DNA from: Paracoccaceae bacterium
GTDB taxonomy: Bacteria; Pseudomonadota; Alphaproteobacteria; Rhodobacterales; Rhodobacteraceae
Direction: 5' to 3'
NCBI GenBank assembly: GCA_030066855.1
Contig: JASJAU010000008.1
Span: 1-64,000 of the forward strand
Length of the DNA stretch: 64,000 nt
Shown: piece after piece, positions 1-8,939 of the stretch
Layout: the number at the start of each line of letters is the position of its first letter
Position numbering within the stretch: the first letter of the stretch is position 1
Program-made: the position numbers and the translations under genes
Notes under the pieces: generated by a model
Databases searched by the model: none
What the model saw: only the letters and a program-made list of their open reading frames with translations
Told to the model about the DNA's origin: nothing

Positions 1-336
1 GCCGCGACGCTGGCCTGGTCCGAGAGCAGGGCGCCGATTTCCGGGCAGGCGGGGGCGTCCCTCGCGAAAGGCGGCAAGGCGACCTTCGTGATCCGGCCCG
101 AGAAGATCTCGATCTCGCGGGAGGAGCCGCAGGAGGCCGCGAACAAGGTCTTCGGCAAGATTCTCGACATCGGGTATCTCGGGAACCTGTCAACTTATCA
201 CGTCCAGCTCCCGGAAGGCCCGGTCATCAAATGCGAGGCGATCAACGTCAGCCGCATCGACCGGCGGGATTACACCTGGGAGGACGAGGTCTGGCTGTCC
301 TGGACGGACAGCGCCGGCCTCGTGCTGCCGGACTAG
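1..336 (+). CDS. potA: Spermidine/putrescine ABC transporter ATP-binding protein, C-terminal fragment
   Basis: The reading frame is open from the first base, so the gene begins outside the window and only its last 111 residues are visible. These lie after the ATPase core: a FVIRPEKI segment followed by a beta-rich stretch typical of the TOBE domain that ends MalK/PotA-type ATPases. No Walker motif is present here. The assignment to polyamine import rests mainly on the two PotB/PotC-like permease genes that follow, 9 bases downstream. Substrate (putrescine, spermidine or another cationic compound) cannot be read from this fragment, and no periplasmic binding protein is in the window. Confidence 0.85.
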   Translation, partial: AATLAWSESRAPISGQAGASLAKGGKATFVIRPEKISISREEPQEAANKVFGKILDIGYLGNLSTYHVQLPEGPVIKCEAINVSRIDRRDYTWEDEVWLSWTDSAGLVLPD

Positions 337-345
337 GGGCGGGCG

Positions 346-1242
346 ATGCGGTTCACGCGCCATTTGCTCGTCGCCATTCCTTATGGGTGGTTGCTGGTCC
401 TTTTTCTGGTTCCGTTCCTGATCGTTCTGAAGATCTCGCTTTCGGATACCGCGATTGCGATTCCGCCTTACACGCCGACCCTCGACCTGAGCGGCGGTTG
501 GGCGGCCGTCCGGGACTTTTTCAGCCAGCTTGATTTCGAGAACTTCGTCTTTCTGACCGACGACGACCTTTACTGGAAGGCCTACCTGTCCTCGCTCCAG
601 ATCGCCTTCTTCTCGACGATCTTCACGCTTCTCGTCGGGTTTCCAATCGCTTACGGCATGGCCAACGCGCCGGATGAGTGGCGCCCGGCGCTGATGATGC
701 TGGTGATCCTGCCGTTCTGGACGAGTTTTCTGATCCGCGTCTACGCCTGGATCGGCATTCTCTCTACCGAGGGCTTTTTGAACCAGTTCCTGATCGGGAT
801 CGGCCTGATCTCGGAGCCGCTGACGATCCTGAACACCGACATCGCGGTCTATATCGGGATCGTCTACACCTACCTGCCGTTCATGATCCTGCCGATCTAC
901 GCGACGTTGGAGCGGATGGACGTGTCCTTGCTCGAGGCGGCGGAGGATCTGGGCTGCTCGCGGCGTCAGGCGTTCTGGTACGTGACCGCACCCCTTTCGC
1001 GGCCGGGCGTGATCGCCGGCTGCTTCCTCGTCTTCATTCCTGCACTGGGCGAGTTCGTGATCCCATCGCTTCTGGGCGGGTCGGGCACGCTGATGATCGG
1101 CAAGGTATTGTGGGAGGAGTTCTTTTCGAACCGCGACTGGCCGGTGGCCTCGGCGGTGGCGATTATCCTGCTCCTGATCCTGATCATCCCGATCATCCTC
1201 TTTCAGCGAAACCAGCAGGCGCAAAGGGAGGCGGATGGATGA
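346..1242 (+). CDS. potB: Spermidine/putrescine-type ABC transporter permease PotB
   Basis: 298-residue inner-membrane permease with about six hydrophobic segments. The cytoplasmic EAA loop that docks the ATPase is visible near residues 195-215 (LEAAEDLGCSRRQAF, then PLSRPGVIAG). Length and the LGEFVIPSLLGG segment fit PotB/PotH. ATG at 346 follows the potA stop by 9 bases with a G-rich ribosome site. The stop overlaps the start of the next permease by four bases (ATGA), so the two are translationally coupled. Imports a polyamine or related cation together with PotA, PotC and an unseen binding protein. Confidence 0.9.
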   Translation: MRFTRHLLVAIPYGWLLVLFLVPFLIVLKISLSDTAIAIPPYTPTLDLSGGWAAVRDFFSQLDFENFVFLTDDDLYWKAYLSSLQIAFFSTIFTLLVGFPIAYGMANAPDEWRPALMMLVILPFWTSFLIRVYAWIGILSTEGFLNQFLIGIGLISEPLTILNTDIAVYIGIVYTYLPFMILPIYATLERMDVSLLEAAEDLGCSRRQAFWYVTAPLSRPGVIAGCFLVFIPALGEFVIPSLLGGSGTLMIGKVLWEEFFSNRDWPVASAVAIILLLILIIPIILFQRNQQAQREADG

Positions 1243-2048
1243 GGAGGCTTTCCCCCTTCAATATTGTCTCGCTGACGCTCGGCTTCGCGTTCCTCTACAT
1301 CCCGATGCTGATCCTGATCATCTTCAGCTTCAACGAGTCGAAGCTGGTGACGGTCTGGGCCGGGTTCTCGACCAAGTGGTACGGGGAGCTTTTGCGCAAC
1401 GAGGCGTTTCTGGACGCGGCCTGGGTGACGCTGCAGGTGGCGTTCTTCTCGTCGACGCTGGCGACGGTGCTGGGGACTATGGCGGCCTATGTGCTGGTCC
1501 GGCGCGGGCGGTTCTTTGGCCGGACGCTGTTCTCTGGCATGATCTACGCGCCGCTTGTGATGCCGGAGGTGATCACCGGCCTGTCGCTGCTATTGCTCTT
1601 CATCGCTATCGGTTTGGACCGGGGCGTGCTGACCATCGTCTTGGCGCATACGACCTTTTCGATGTGCTACGTTTCGGTCGTGGTGTCGTCGCGGCTGATC
1701 ACATTCGACGAGTCGCTCGAGGAGGCCGCGCTGGATCTGGGCGCGACGCAGTGGGACGCCTTCAAGTCGGTGACTCTACCCATCATCGCGCCCGCAGTGA
1801 TTTCGGGCTGGCTTTTGGCGTTCACGCTGTCTCTCGATGATCTGGTGATCGCGTCCTTCACCGCCGGGCCGTCGGCGACGACCTTGCCTATCAAGATCTT
1901 CTCGTCGGTCCGTTTGGGCGTCAGTCCGGAGATCAACGCGCTTTCGACCATCATCATTGCCATTGTGGCGACAGGGGTGATCACCGCTTCGATCATCTCG
2001 AAACGGGCGATCACCCGGCGTCAGCAGGAGGAGCAGGCGGCGGCGTAG
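1239..2048 (+). CDS. potC: Spermidine/putrescine-type ABC transporter permease PotC
   Basis: 269-residue second permease of the importer. The start is ATG 1239, inside the potB stop; the open frame reaches further upstream only as a shadow of potB. The protein starts with a membrane segment, and the EAA loop LEEAALDLGATQWDAF is visible near residues 165-180, followed by SLDDLVIASF, which is typical of PotC/PotI. It ends in a basic, glutamine-rich tail. It forms the heterodimeric channel with PotB. The operon ends here, before an amidase gene on the other strand. Confidence 0.9.
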   Translation: MRRLSPFNIVSLTLGFAFLYIPMLILIIFSFNESKLVTVWAGFSTKWYGELLRNEAFLDAAWVTLQVAFFSSTLATVLGTMAAYVLVRRGRFFGRTLFSGMIYAPLVMPEVITGLSLLLLFIAIGLDRGVLTIVLAHTTFSMCYVSVVVSSRLITFDESLEEAALDLGATQWDAFKSVTLPIIAPAVISGWLLAFTLSLDDLVIASFTAGPSATTLPIKIFSSVRLGVSPEINALSTIIIAIVATGVITASIISKRAITRRQQEEQAAA

Positions 2049-2069
2049 GCCGGTGCTCCGCCCCGGACG

Positions 2070-2095
2070 CCGGAGTATTCTCACCAGGAGAAAAG
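2070..2095 (+). repeat. Copy 1 of a short intergenic repeat, diverged
   Basis: GGAGTATTC-TCA-CCAGG-AG-AAAA, aligned to the pattern GGAGTATTT-n3-CCAAG-n2-GAAG seen at three other places in the window (13656, 23678, 38632). It lies between potC and the amidase and overlaps the last codons of the amidase gene on the other strand. This is the most diverged of the four copies. Confidence 0.5.
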
Positions 2096-3535
2096 TCCCG
2101 GCGGTTTTCTATCGAACCAAGGCTGGGCGCGCTCGAGATCGGCGGCCAGCGACATCAGGAGTTCATCCTTGCCGAAGCGGGCGGCGAAATGGATGCCGAT
2201 GGGGAGGCCGTCGTCCGACCAGGCGAGCGGGACGGACATCGCGGGTTGGCCGGTGGCGTTGAAAGCGGCGGTGAAGGGCGAATAGTCAAAGCACATGCCG
2301 GAGCCGAGGCGGAAGTGGAGGAAATCCTCCGTCTCGTGGTTGAAGCGCCCGATCCGGGCAGGCGGTTCGGCGAGTGTGGGCGTGAGCAGGATGTCCCAGT
2401 CCTCGAAGAACGCCGCTATCTCGCGCCCAAAGCGATGGATGCGGCCGATGGCGTCAAGGTACATCTCGCCGGAGATCGTCGCGGCGTGAGCGATGGCGCC
2501 CCGGGTGACGCCTTCAACGTCTCCGGGCTGCAGGTCGCGGCCGAGGCGCTCCAGCTCCTTCCTGACGGACAGGGCGGTCCCGCAGGCGATGATATCGCAC
2601 CAGCCACGGATCATGTCCTCGTGGTCCGCCTCCGGGCGGGCCGGCTCAATCATGTGGCCCATGCCTTCAAGGAGCCGGGCGGCAGCGTGGACGGCGTCGC
2701 GGCAGGCTGGATCGAGAGCCGCGCCGGAAAGCGAGGTGTCGCAGAGTGCGACGCGCAAAGGGCCGGTTTGCTGGACGGTGGCGGCGCCGAATCCCGCCTC
2801 AAGCGGAGGCGCGACATAGGGCGCCCCGAGGTCGGCGCCCTGGGTGGCGTCAAGGAGCGCGGCGGTGTCGCGGACCGAGCGGGTCAGGAAGCCCTCGATC
2901 GCCATGCCGCCCCAGCCTTCGCCCGAATAGGGACCGTCGGGCAGGCGGGCGCGGGTGGGTTTGAACCCGAAGAGGCCGCAACAGGAGGCCGGAATGCGGA
3001 CCGACCCGCCGCCGTCCGAGCCTTGCGCGCCCGGCACGATCCCGGCGGCGACCGCCGCGCCCGATCCGCCGGAGGAGCCGCCGGGAGTGTGATCCGGGTT
3101 CCATGGGTTGCGGGTCGGGTCGCCATAGACCGCCGCTTCGGTGGCGATGCCAATGCCGTTCTCTGGCGTGGCTGTGCGCCCGAAGGTGACGAGACCCGTG
3201 GCGGCGAGGCGACGATAGAGTTCCGAGTCCCGCGCGTGATGGGTGTTGGCCATCAGATGCGAGCCCTCGTGGGTCGGGAAGTCCACCGCCTCGCAGCCGA
3301 GATCTTTCAAGAGGAACGGCACGCCGCGAAAGGAGCCGTCGGGCAGGCCCCGGGCGATATTCCTCCGCGCGGTTTGCTCCGCGAGGATAACCACAGCGTT
3401 TATCCTTGGATTGACCTCCGCCAGCCGCGAAAGCGCTGCGTCAAGCAGCTCTTCCGGCGTGGTCTCGCCCTCCGCGACGAGCGTCGCAAGGCCGGTCATG
3501 TCGTATTCTTTATACTCCTCCATCGCATGAGACAT
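2081..3535 (-). CDS. Amidase, amidase-signature family
   Basis: 484-residue amidase-signature hydrolase. The Ser-cisSer-Lys triad is readable: Lys near 77 (PFLLKDLG), the cis-Ser in [10 protein letters not shown] near 154, and the nucleophile Ser near 178 in [11 protein letters not shown]. Such enzymes hydrolyse amides to acid and ammonia; the substrate is not evident. A longer open frame reaches 3670 but would run through the palindromic promoter, so I start at ATG 3535; ATG 3523 (MEEYKEYD) is the alternative. It is divergent from the acyl-CoA synthetase operon with a palindrome between them, suggesting shared control. GatA is less likely because no gatB/gatC is nearby. Confidence 0.85.
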   Translation of the reverse strand: MSHAMEEYKEYDMTGLATLVAEGETTPEELLDAALSRLAEVNPRINAVVILAEQTARRNIARGLPDGSFRGVPFLLKDLGCEAVDFPTHEGSHLMANTHHARDSELYRRLAATGLVTFGRTATPENGIGIATEAAVYGDPTRNPWNPDHTPGGSSGGSGAAVAAGIVPGAQGSDGGGSVRIPASCCGLFGFKPTRARLPDGPYSGEGWGGMAIEGFLTRSVRDTAALLDATQGADLGAPYVAPPLEAGFGAATVQQTGPLRVALCDTSLSGAALDPACRDAVHAAARLLEGMGHMIEPARPEADHEDMIRGWCDIIACGTALSVRKELERLGRDLQPGDVEGVTRGAIAHAATISGEMYLDAIGRIHRFGREIAAFFEDWDILLTPTLAEPPARIGRFNHETEDFLHFRLGSGMCFDYSPFTAAFNATGQPAMSVPLAWSDDGLPIGIHFAARFGKDELLMSLAADLERAQPWFDRKPPGLFSW

Positions 3536-3572
3536 GGCATGATCGGGGGGCGGATTCCATCGCCAGGCATTA

Positions 3573-3590
3573 TTTGAACGCTCGTTCAAA
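3573..3590. promoter_or_regulatory. Perfect palindromic operator, TetR type
   Basis: TTTGAACG-CT-CGTTCAAA: two perfect 8-base arms around a 2-base centre. It lies in the divergent region, about 40-50 bases upstream of the amidase start and about 90 bases upstream of the acyl-CoA synthetase start. The shape resembles operators of TetR-family acyl-CoA-responsive repressors, which is an inference from family knowledge. No tetR gene is in the window. Confidence 0.7.
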
Positions 3591-3682
3591 AAAATGATTT
3601 GACGATTGCTGCGGTTCCGACGAAATATTGCATCGCAGGCCGGCTCAGACCGGCGCCGGGGAACCGGCATTGGGAGGACAAT

Positions 3683-5653
3683 TTGGCCGACGGAAGCCCG
3701 ATCTCGGACGACTTGCGCTCGATCCCGCGCCTATTGGCGCGGAACGCGCGGGCGTTCGGGGACAAAGCTGCCTATCGCGAGAAAGAGCTGGGCATCTGGC
3801 AGAACTGGACCTGGGCCGAGACGGCCGAGGAGGTCGAGGCGCTGGCACTGGGGCTGATGACGTTGGGTCTGGCGCCCGGCGATCATGTCGCCATCGTGGG
3901 TCGGAACCGTCCGCATTTTTACTGGTCCATGGTGGCTGTGCAGGCCGCCGGCGGGGTGCCGGTGCCGGTTTATCAGGACTCGGTTGCCGAAGAGATCGCC
4001 TATGTCCTCGACCATTGCGGCGCGCGCTATGCCGTGGTCGAGGATCAGGAGCAGGTCGACAAGATCATCGAGGTCAAGGACCGGCTGCCGAACCTTGAGA
4101 CCATCGCCTACGTCGACCCGCGCGGGCTTCGGAAATATGATCACGAGCACCTTAAGCCCTTCGTCGAGGTGCAGGAGGCGGGACGCGCCGCGAGGACCGA
4201 ACTCGGCGGTGAGTTGAAAGCGCGGAGCGACGCGCTTGGCTGGGACGACACGTGCGTGATGCTCTACACCTCGGGCACCACCGGGCGACCCAAGGGCGTG
4301 GTGCTGTCGAACCGGAACATCATCGAGACCTCCAAAGCCTCGGCGGATTTCGATCATCTGACGCAGGGCGAGGCGATCCTCGCTTACCTGCCGATGGCAT
4401 GGGTCGGCGATTTCATCTTCTCGGTCGGTCAGGCCTATTGGTGCGGATTCTGCGTGAACTGCCCCGAGAGCGCGACGACCATGTACGAGAACCTGCATGA
4501 GATCGGGCCGAGCTATTTCTTCGCGCCTCCACGGTACTTCGAGGAGCGGATCACGATCCTGACCATCCGGATGGAGGATGCGAGCCGGATCAAGCGTTGG
4601 ATGTTCTGGACGGCGATGGACTTCGCGAAGCGGGTCGGACCAGCGCTTCTGGACGAAAAGCCGGTGAGCGCGATGGACCGGTTCAAGTACTGGCTGGGTG
4701 ATATCTTCGTCTACGGCCCGGTTCGGAACCGGGCTGGGATGTCGAGCGTGCGGGTGGCTTATACCGCCGGCGAGGCGATCGGGCCTGAGATCTTCGAGTT
4801 CTGGCGGTCTTTGGGCATCAATCTCAAGCAGCTCTACGGACAGACCGAGGCGAGCGTTTTCATCACCCAACAGCCCGATCACGAGGTGCGGGCGGATACC
4901 GTGGGCGTGCCGTCTCCGGGAGTGGAGATCAAGATCGCGGACTCGGGCGAAGTGTTTTACCGAAGCCCCGGCGTCTTTCAGGAGTATTACAAGAACCCGG
5001 ATTCCACGGCGTCGACCAAAGACGAAGAGGGCTGGGTCGCGACAGGGGATGCCGGTTTCTTTGAGGAGGGGACCGGACACCTGCGGATCATCGATCGGGC
5101 GAAGGATGTTGGAAAGACGGCGTCCGGGGCGCTGTTCGCGCCCAAGTACGTTGAAAACAAACTGAAATTCTTCCCGAACATTCTTGAAGCTGTGGTCCAC
5201 GGCGCCGGGCGCGAGATGTGCGCGGCCTTCATCAACATTGATCTCACGGCGGTCGGAAACTGGGCCGAGCGGAATAACATCGCCTATGCCTCCTATCAGG
5301 AGCTTGCCGGCCACCCGGAGGTTTTGAGCACCATTCAGGGGCATATCGAGGAAGTGAACGCCTCGCTCGCCGAAGACGACATGCTCTCGGGCTGTCAGAT
5401 CCACAGGTTCCTTGTTCTGCATAAGGAGCTGGACGCGGATGACGGCGAGCTGACGCGGACGCGGAAGGTGCGGCGGAACATCATCGCCGAGAAATACGAC
5501 GATCTGATCGCGGCGCTTTATGACGGGTCGAAGGAGGTCTCGACCGAGACGGAAGTGACCTATGAGGACGGGCGAAAAGGCTCGATCAAGGCGACGCTCG
5601 AGGTGCGGGACGCCAAGGTTTTCGAGGTGAAGGCGCTGGAGGCGGCGGAATGA
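3683..5653 (+). CDS. AMP-forming acyl-CoA synthetase (FAA1-like)
   Basis: 656-residue adenylate-forming ligase that would activate a carboxylic acid to its CoA thioester. The P-loop YTSGTTGRPKG is at residues 195-205 and the A5 motif YGQTEAS at 385-391; the C-terminal hinge segment DRAKDVGKTASG is also present. Length and the inserted middle region fit long-chain (FAA1-type) synthetases rather than short acetyl-CoA synthetases. I chose TTG 3683 because GGGAGGA lies five bases upstream; the open frame reaches back to 3599 into the operator region. Its stop overlaps the livG start, so uptake by the following Liv importer and CoA activation are probably coupled. The acid may be aromatic or fatty. 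Confidence 0.85.
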   Translation: MADGSPISDDLRSIPRLLARNARAFGDKAAYREKELGIWQNWTWAETAEEVEALALGLMTLGLAPGDHVAIVGRNRPHFYWSMVAVQAAGGVPVPVYQDSVAEEIAYVLDHCGARYAVVEDQEQVDKIIEVKDRLPNLETIAYVDPRGLRKYDHEHLKPFVEVQEAGRAARTELGGELKARSDALGWDDTCVMLYTSGTTGRPKGVVLSNRNIIETSKASADFDHLTQGEAILAYLPMAWVGDFIFSVGQAYWCGFCVNCPESATTMYENLHEIGPSYFFAPPRYFEERITILTIRMEDASRIKRWMFWTAMDFAKRVGPALLDEKPVSAMDRFKYWLGDIFVYGPVRNRAGMSSVRVAYTAGEAIGPEIFEFWRSLGINLKQLYGQTEASVFITQQPDHEVRADTVGVPSPGVEIKIADSGEVFYRSPGVFQEYYKNPDSTASTKDEEGWVATGDAGFFEEGTGHLRIIDRAKDVGKTASGALFAPKYVENKLKFFPNILEAVVHGAGREMCAAFINIDLTAVGNWAERNNIAYASYQELAGHPEVLSTIQGHIEEVNASLAEDDMLSGCQIHRFLVLHKELDADDGELTRTRKVRRNIIAEKYDDLIAALYDGSKEVSTETEVTYEDGRKGSIKATLEVRDAKVFEVKALEAAE

Positions 5654-6468
5654 ACGCCATGGCCGGCAACTACACCACCGCCGATGGGCGCAAGATCGGC
5701 GGCACGCTGATGGAGATGAAGCACATCACGCTGAAGTTCGGCGGGGTGACGGCAATCAAGGACATCAGTTTCGACATCTTCGAGGGCGAGATCCGCGCGA
5801 TCATCGGACCGAACGGGGCCGGGAAATCGTCGATGCTGAACGTCATCTCTGGCTTCTATCATCCTCAGGAGGGCGAGGTTTGGTTCAAGGGCGCCAAGCG
5901 GCCGACGATGAAGCCCTGGGCGGTCGCGCGTCAGGGGATCGCGCGGACGTTTCAGAACATCGCTTTGTTTGACGGGATGACCGTCTTGGACAACGTCATG
6001 ACCGGGCGGCTGACTCACATGAAAAGGGGCCTCTTCGCCCAGGCGCTCTGGTTCGGCGCGGCCGAGAGGGAGGAGATTGAGAATCGGGAGTTCGTTGAAA
6101 AGATTATCGACTTCCTGGAAATCCAGCACATCCGGAAGATCCCCGTAGGGCGGCTGCCCTATGGTTTGAAGAAGCGAGTGGAGTTGGCGCGGGCGCTCGC
6201 GGCGGAGCCTCAGCTTCTGCTTCTCGACGAGCCGATGGCCGGCATGAACGTCGAGGAGAAGGAGGACATGAGCCGCTTCATTCTCGACGTGAACGACGAA
6301 TTCGGGACGACCATCGCGCTTATCGAGCACGATATGGGCGTGGTCATGGACCTCTCGGACCGGGTCGTGGTGATGGACTACGGGCGCAAGATCGGGGACG
6401 GGACGCCAGACGAGGTGCGCAGCAATCAGGAGGTCATCGACGCCTACCTCGGGGTGAAGCATGACTGA
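5650..6468 (+). CDS. livG: Branched-chain-type ABC transporter ATP-binding protein LivG
   Basis: 272-residue cytoplasmic ATPase. Walker A is GPNGAGKSS at about 53-61, the signature reads LPYGLKKRVELARAL (the usual LivG variant of LSGGQ), and Walker B is LLLLDEPMAG. It starts at an ATGA overlap with the acyl-CoA synthetase stop. Two ATPases (this one and 10289-11116), two permeases and one binding protein make a complete importer of the hydrophobic amino acid uptake family. The co-transcribed acyl-CoA synthetase suggests the substrate is a carboxylic acid and not an amino acid. Confidence 0.9.
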   Translation: MNAMAGNYTTADGRKIGGTLMEMKHITLKFGGVTAIKDISFDIFEGEIRAIIGPNGAGKSSMLNVISGFYHPQEGEVWFKGAKRPTMKPWAVARQGIARTFQNIALFDGMTVLDNVMTGRLTHMKRGLFAQALWFGAAEREEIENREFVEKIIDFLEIQHIRKIPVGRLPYGLKKRVELARALAAEPQLLLLDEPMAGMNVEEKEDMSRFILDVNDEFGTTIALIEHDMGVVMDLSDRVVVMDYGRKIGDGTPDEVRSNQEVIDAYLGVKHD

Positions 6469-6493
6469 GCGCGTTCGGATTGCGGAGGGCTGA

Positions 6494-7453
6494 ATGGAGC
6501 TGTTATCGAACATATTCGTGACCCCCTTCGCCGATATGATCGGGGCGCCGGATTTCCTGATGCAGGTTATCTGGGAGGGGCTGGTCTCGGGCGTACTCTA
6601 CGCGCTGATCGCTCTGGGTTTTGTGCTGATTTTCCGGTCGTCACGGATCTTCAACTTCGCGCAGGGCATCATGGTGGTGTTCGCGGCCTTGACCCTGGTC
6701 GGCCTGCATGAACTGGGCCTGCCTGCTTGGGTGGCCTTCGCCGGGACGCTGGCGGTGATGTTTGTGCTCGCCGTAGTGATCGAGCGGGTGGTGCTGAGGC
6801 CGTTGATCGGACAGCCGGACATCATCCTTTTCATGGCGACCATCGGGATTACGCTGTTCCTCGTGGGCGGCGGTGAGATCATCTTCGGTGGTGAGAACAA
6901 GGTGATGATCTCGGATGAGCTTGGCATCCCCGACGGGTCGTACGAGTTCAATCCGTTCGACGGGTTCCTTCTTTTGGAGGCGCGGGACGTGACCGTCGTC
7001 TTCGGCGCGGTCGTGATGGTGGCCGCGCTCTTGGTCTTCCTGACTTACTCTAAGATGGGGCGGGCGATCCGGGCGCTGGGCGACGATTCCACCGCCGCCC
7101 TGTCGGTCGGGATCTCGCTGACCACAATCTGGGTGCTGGTGTGGTTCATGGCCGGGATCATCGCGCTGATGACCGGGATCGCCTGGGGCTCTCGGGCAGG
7201 TGTCAGTTTCGCGCTGGAGATCATCGCGCTCAAGGCGCTGCCGGTTTTGATGCTGGGCGGGCTGGAATCGATCACCGGCGCCATTGTCGGCGGTCTGATG
7301 ATCGGGGTTCTTGAGAAGCTCTTCGAGATTTACTGGGGCCAGCCATTGCTCGGCGGCTCGACCGAGGCGTGGTTCGCCTATGTGCTGGCGCTGACGGTGC
7401 TTTTGTTCCGCCCGCAGGGGCTCTTTGGGGAGAAGATCATTGAGCGGGTTTGA
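6494..7453 (+). CDS. livH: Branched-chain-type ABC transporter permease LivH
   Basis: 319-residue inner-membrane permease with about eight hydrophobic helices. Family landmarks are GVLYALIALGFVLIFRSSRIFNFAQG near the N-terminus and the cytoplasmic GRAIRALGDDSTAALSVGI loop. It follows livG after 25 bases. The C-terminal FRPQGLFGE is typical of this permease family. It pairs with LivM (7832-8908), but a small gene on the opposite strand is inserted between them. Confidence 0.9.
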   Translation: MELLSNIFVTPFADMIGAPDFLMQVIWEGLVSGVLYALIALGFVLIFRSSRIFNFAQGIMVVFAALTLVGLHELGLPAWVAFAGTLAVMFVLAVVIERVVLRPLIGQPDIILFMATIGITLFLVGGGEIIFGGENKVMISDELGIPDGSYEFNPFDGFLLLEARDVTVVFGAVVMVAALLVFLTYSKMGRAIRALGDDSTAALSVGISLTTIWVLVWFMAGIIALMTGIAWGSRAGVSFALEIIALKALPVLMLGGLESITGAIVGGLMIGVLEKLFEIYWGQPLLGGSTEAWFAYVLALTVLLFRPQGLFGEKIIERV

Positions 7454-7465
7454 TCTTCCAAAGCG

Positions 7466-7756
7466 TCACCTCTGCGCGGCCCAGAACGCGGCTAAGACAG
7501 TCATAATGATGAGCGTCACGATGCAGGCGGCCCAGAAGGTTATGCCGAGGCCGAGCGAGATGCCAAATGCGGTGCCTCCGAAGATCGCGAAGAACGTCAA
7601 AAAGTACGTGAAGAGGCCGACGGAGGCCCTGTGCCCCGACCCGAAGATCATCCATCTCACCCAGAACCGGAGGTCCGGGGGCTTCGGTCTGGCGTCCCGA
7701 TCGGCGTCCTCAACCGATCGCTGCACGCGTTCGTTGAATTCCTCGAAATCGCTCAT
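7466..7756 (-). CDS. Small membrane protein of unknown function
   Basis: 96 residues: a charged N-terminus (about 1-38), then two strongly hydrophobic segments at about 44-66 and 69-92. The start has a good ribosome site, GGGAG eight bases upstream. The hydrophobic pattern makes this strand more credible than the overlapping plus-strand frame. It lies antisense between livH and livM of the importer operon, so transcription of either strand would cross the other. I do not recognise the family. Confidence 0.6.
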   Translation of the reverse strand: MSDFEEFNERVQRSVEDADRDARPKPPDLRFWVRWMIFGSGHRASVGLFTYFLTFFAIFGGTAFGISLGLGITFWAACIVTLIIMTVLAAFWAAQR

Positions 7757-7831
7757 GGGGCTTGCTCCCGCAGGTCCGTTGCGGCCTGAAATGTCAGGCG
7801 AACTGGGCGATTTGATGGCGGGGTGTCGCTA

Positions 7832-8908
7832 ATGCTGTACCGGACCGCAGGCCAGTATAAGACAACCTACCGCTCGGATCAGGCGCTGTTTCCGATCCGG
7901 CAGGACGCTCTGCTTTTGGGGATCATTCTTGTGCTGGGCTGGGTCGTGCTGCCTCTCACAGCCAGCGAGTTCGTCTTCCAGACGCTCTTGATCCCGGTGT
8001 TGATCTACGCGCTGGCGGCCACGGGGCTGAATCTGCTCACAGGCTATGCGGGACAATTGTCGCTCGGGACCGGCGCGTTCATGGGGGTTGGCGCCTACGC
8101 CTGCTACAAGCTCGTAACGATCTTCCCCGAGATGAACTTGCTCATCTCGGTCCTCTTGTCCGGCGTATTTTCGGCGGGCGTCGGCGTGATGTTTGGCCTG
8201 CCGTCCTTGAGGATCAAAGGCTTCTACCTCGCCATTGCGACACTGGCGGCGCAGTTCTTTCTGGTCTGGCTCTTTGAGAAATGGCCCTGGCTTTACAACT
8301 ACAACGCCAGCGGCGCCATTCAGGTGCCGAATGTGGACATGTTTGGAGTTTGGGTCGCCGGGCCGCAGGCGACGAGCACGAGCCAGTATTACTTCGTCCT
8401 TATCGTCGTGACGGTCCTGACCATCGTGGCGATCAACCTGACACGCGGGAACATGGGACGTCAGTGGAAGGCTGTGCGCGATATGGACATCGCGGCGGAG
8501 CTGATCGGCATCAATCTTTTGAAGACCAAGCTTCTGGCCTTCGCGGTGTCGTCCTACATCATTGGCGTCGCGGGCGCGCTCTTTGTCTTCATGTGGCGCG
8601 GCGCGGCGGAGCCGAACCTCTTTGACATCGAGCTCAGCTTCCGAGTGCTCTTCATTGCGATCATCGGCGGTTTGGGCTCAATCCTGGGCAACTGGTTGGG
8701 CGCGGTCCTGATCGTCGCGCTGCCGGTCATTCTGAACACGGTGCCCGATTGGATCGGAGTCGACATAAAATCGGCGACTGTCGAGCACATCAATGTGATG
8801 ATCATCGGCGCGCTGATCGTGTTCTTCTTGATTGTCGAACCGCACGGGTTGGCGCGCCTCTGGCAGCTTATCCGCGAGAAACTCATTCACTGGCCGTTCC
8901 CATACTAA
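7832..8908 (+). CDS. livM: Branched-chain-type ABC transporter permease LivM
   Basis: 358-residue permease with about ten hydrophobic segments. The N-terminal YRTAGQYKTTY is typical of the aromatic/acyl-CoA-associated LivM subgroup; LTGYAGQLSLGTGAFMGVGAY and the GRQWKAVRDMDIAAELIGI loop are the family signatures. I take ATG 7832, with GGCGGGG eight bases upstream; an in-frame GTG at 7823 would add three residues. It completes the channel with LivH. Confidence 0.9.
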   Translation: MLYRTAGQYKTTYRSDQALFPIRQDALLLGIILVLGWVVLPLTASEFVFQTLLIPVLIYALAATGLNLLTGYAGQLSLGTGAFMGVGAYACYKLVTIFPEMNLLISVLLSGVFSAGVGVMFGLPSLRIKGFYLAIATLAAQFFLVWLFEKWPWLYNYNASGAIQVPNVDMFGVWVAGPQATSTSQYYFVLIVVTVLTIVAINLTRGNMGRQWKAVRDMDIAAELIGINLLKTKLLAFAVSSYIIGVAGALFVFMWRGAAEPNLFDIELSFRVLFIAIIGGLGSILGNWLGAVLIVALPVILNTVPDWIGVDIKSATVEHINVMIIGALIVFFLIVEPHGLARLWQLIREKLIHWPFPY

Positions 8909-8939
8909 TGGCCTGAGAGAAACCAAGGGAGGAAGACAT

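Noticed and set aside
190-1224. 344-codon open frame on the minus strand
   Set aside because: Antisense to potB, whose membrane segments and EAA loop are clear; the shadow is highly charged and domain-free.
2189-3577. 462-codon open frame on the plus strand
   Set aside because: Antisense to the amidase, where all three catalytic residues are readable on the minus strand.
3731-5422. 563-codon open frame on the minus strand
   Set aside because: Antisense shadow of the acyl-CoA synthetase; no recognisable domain or ribosome site.
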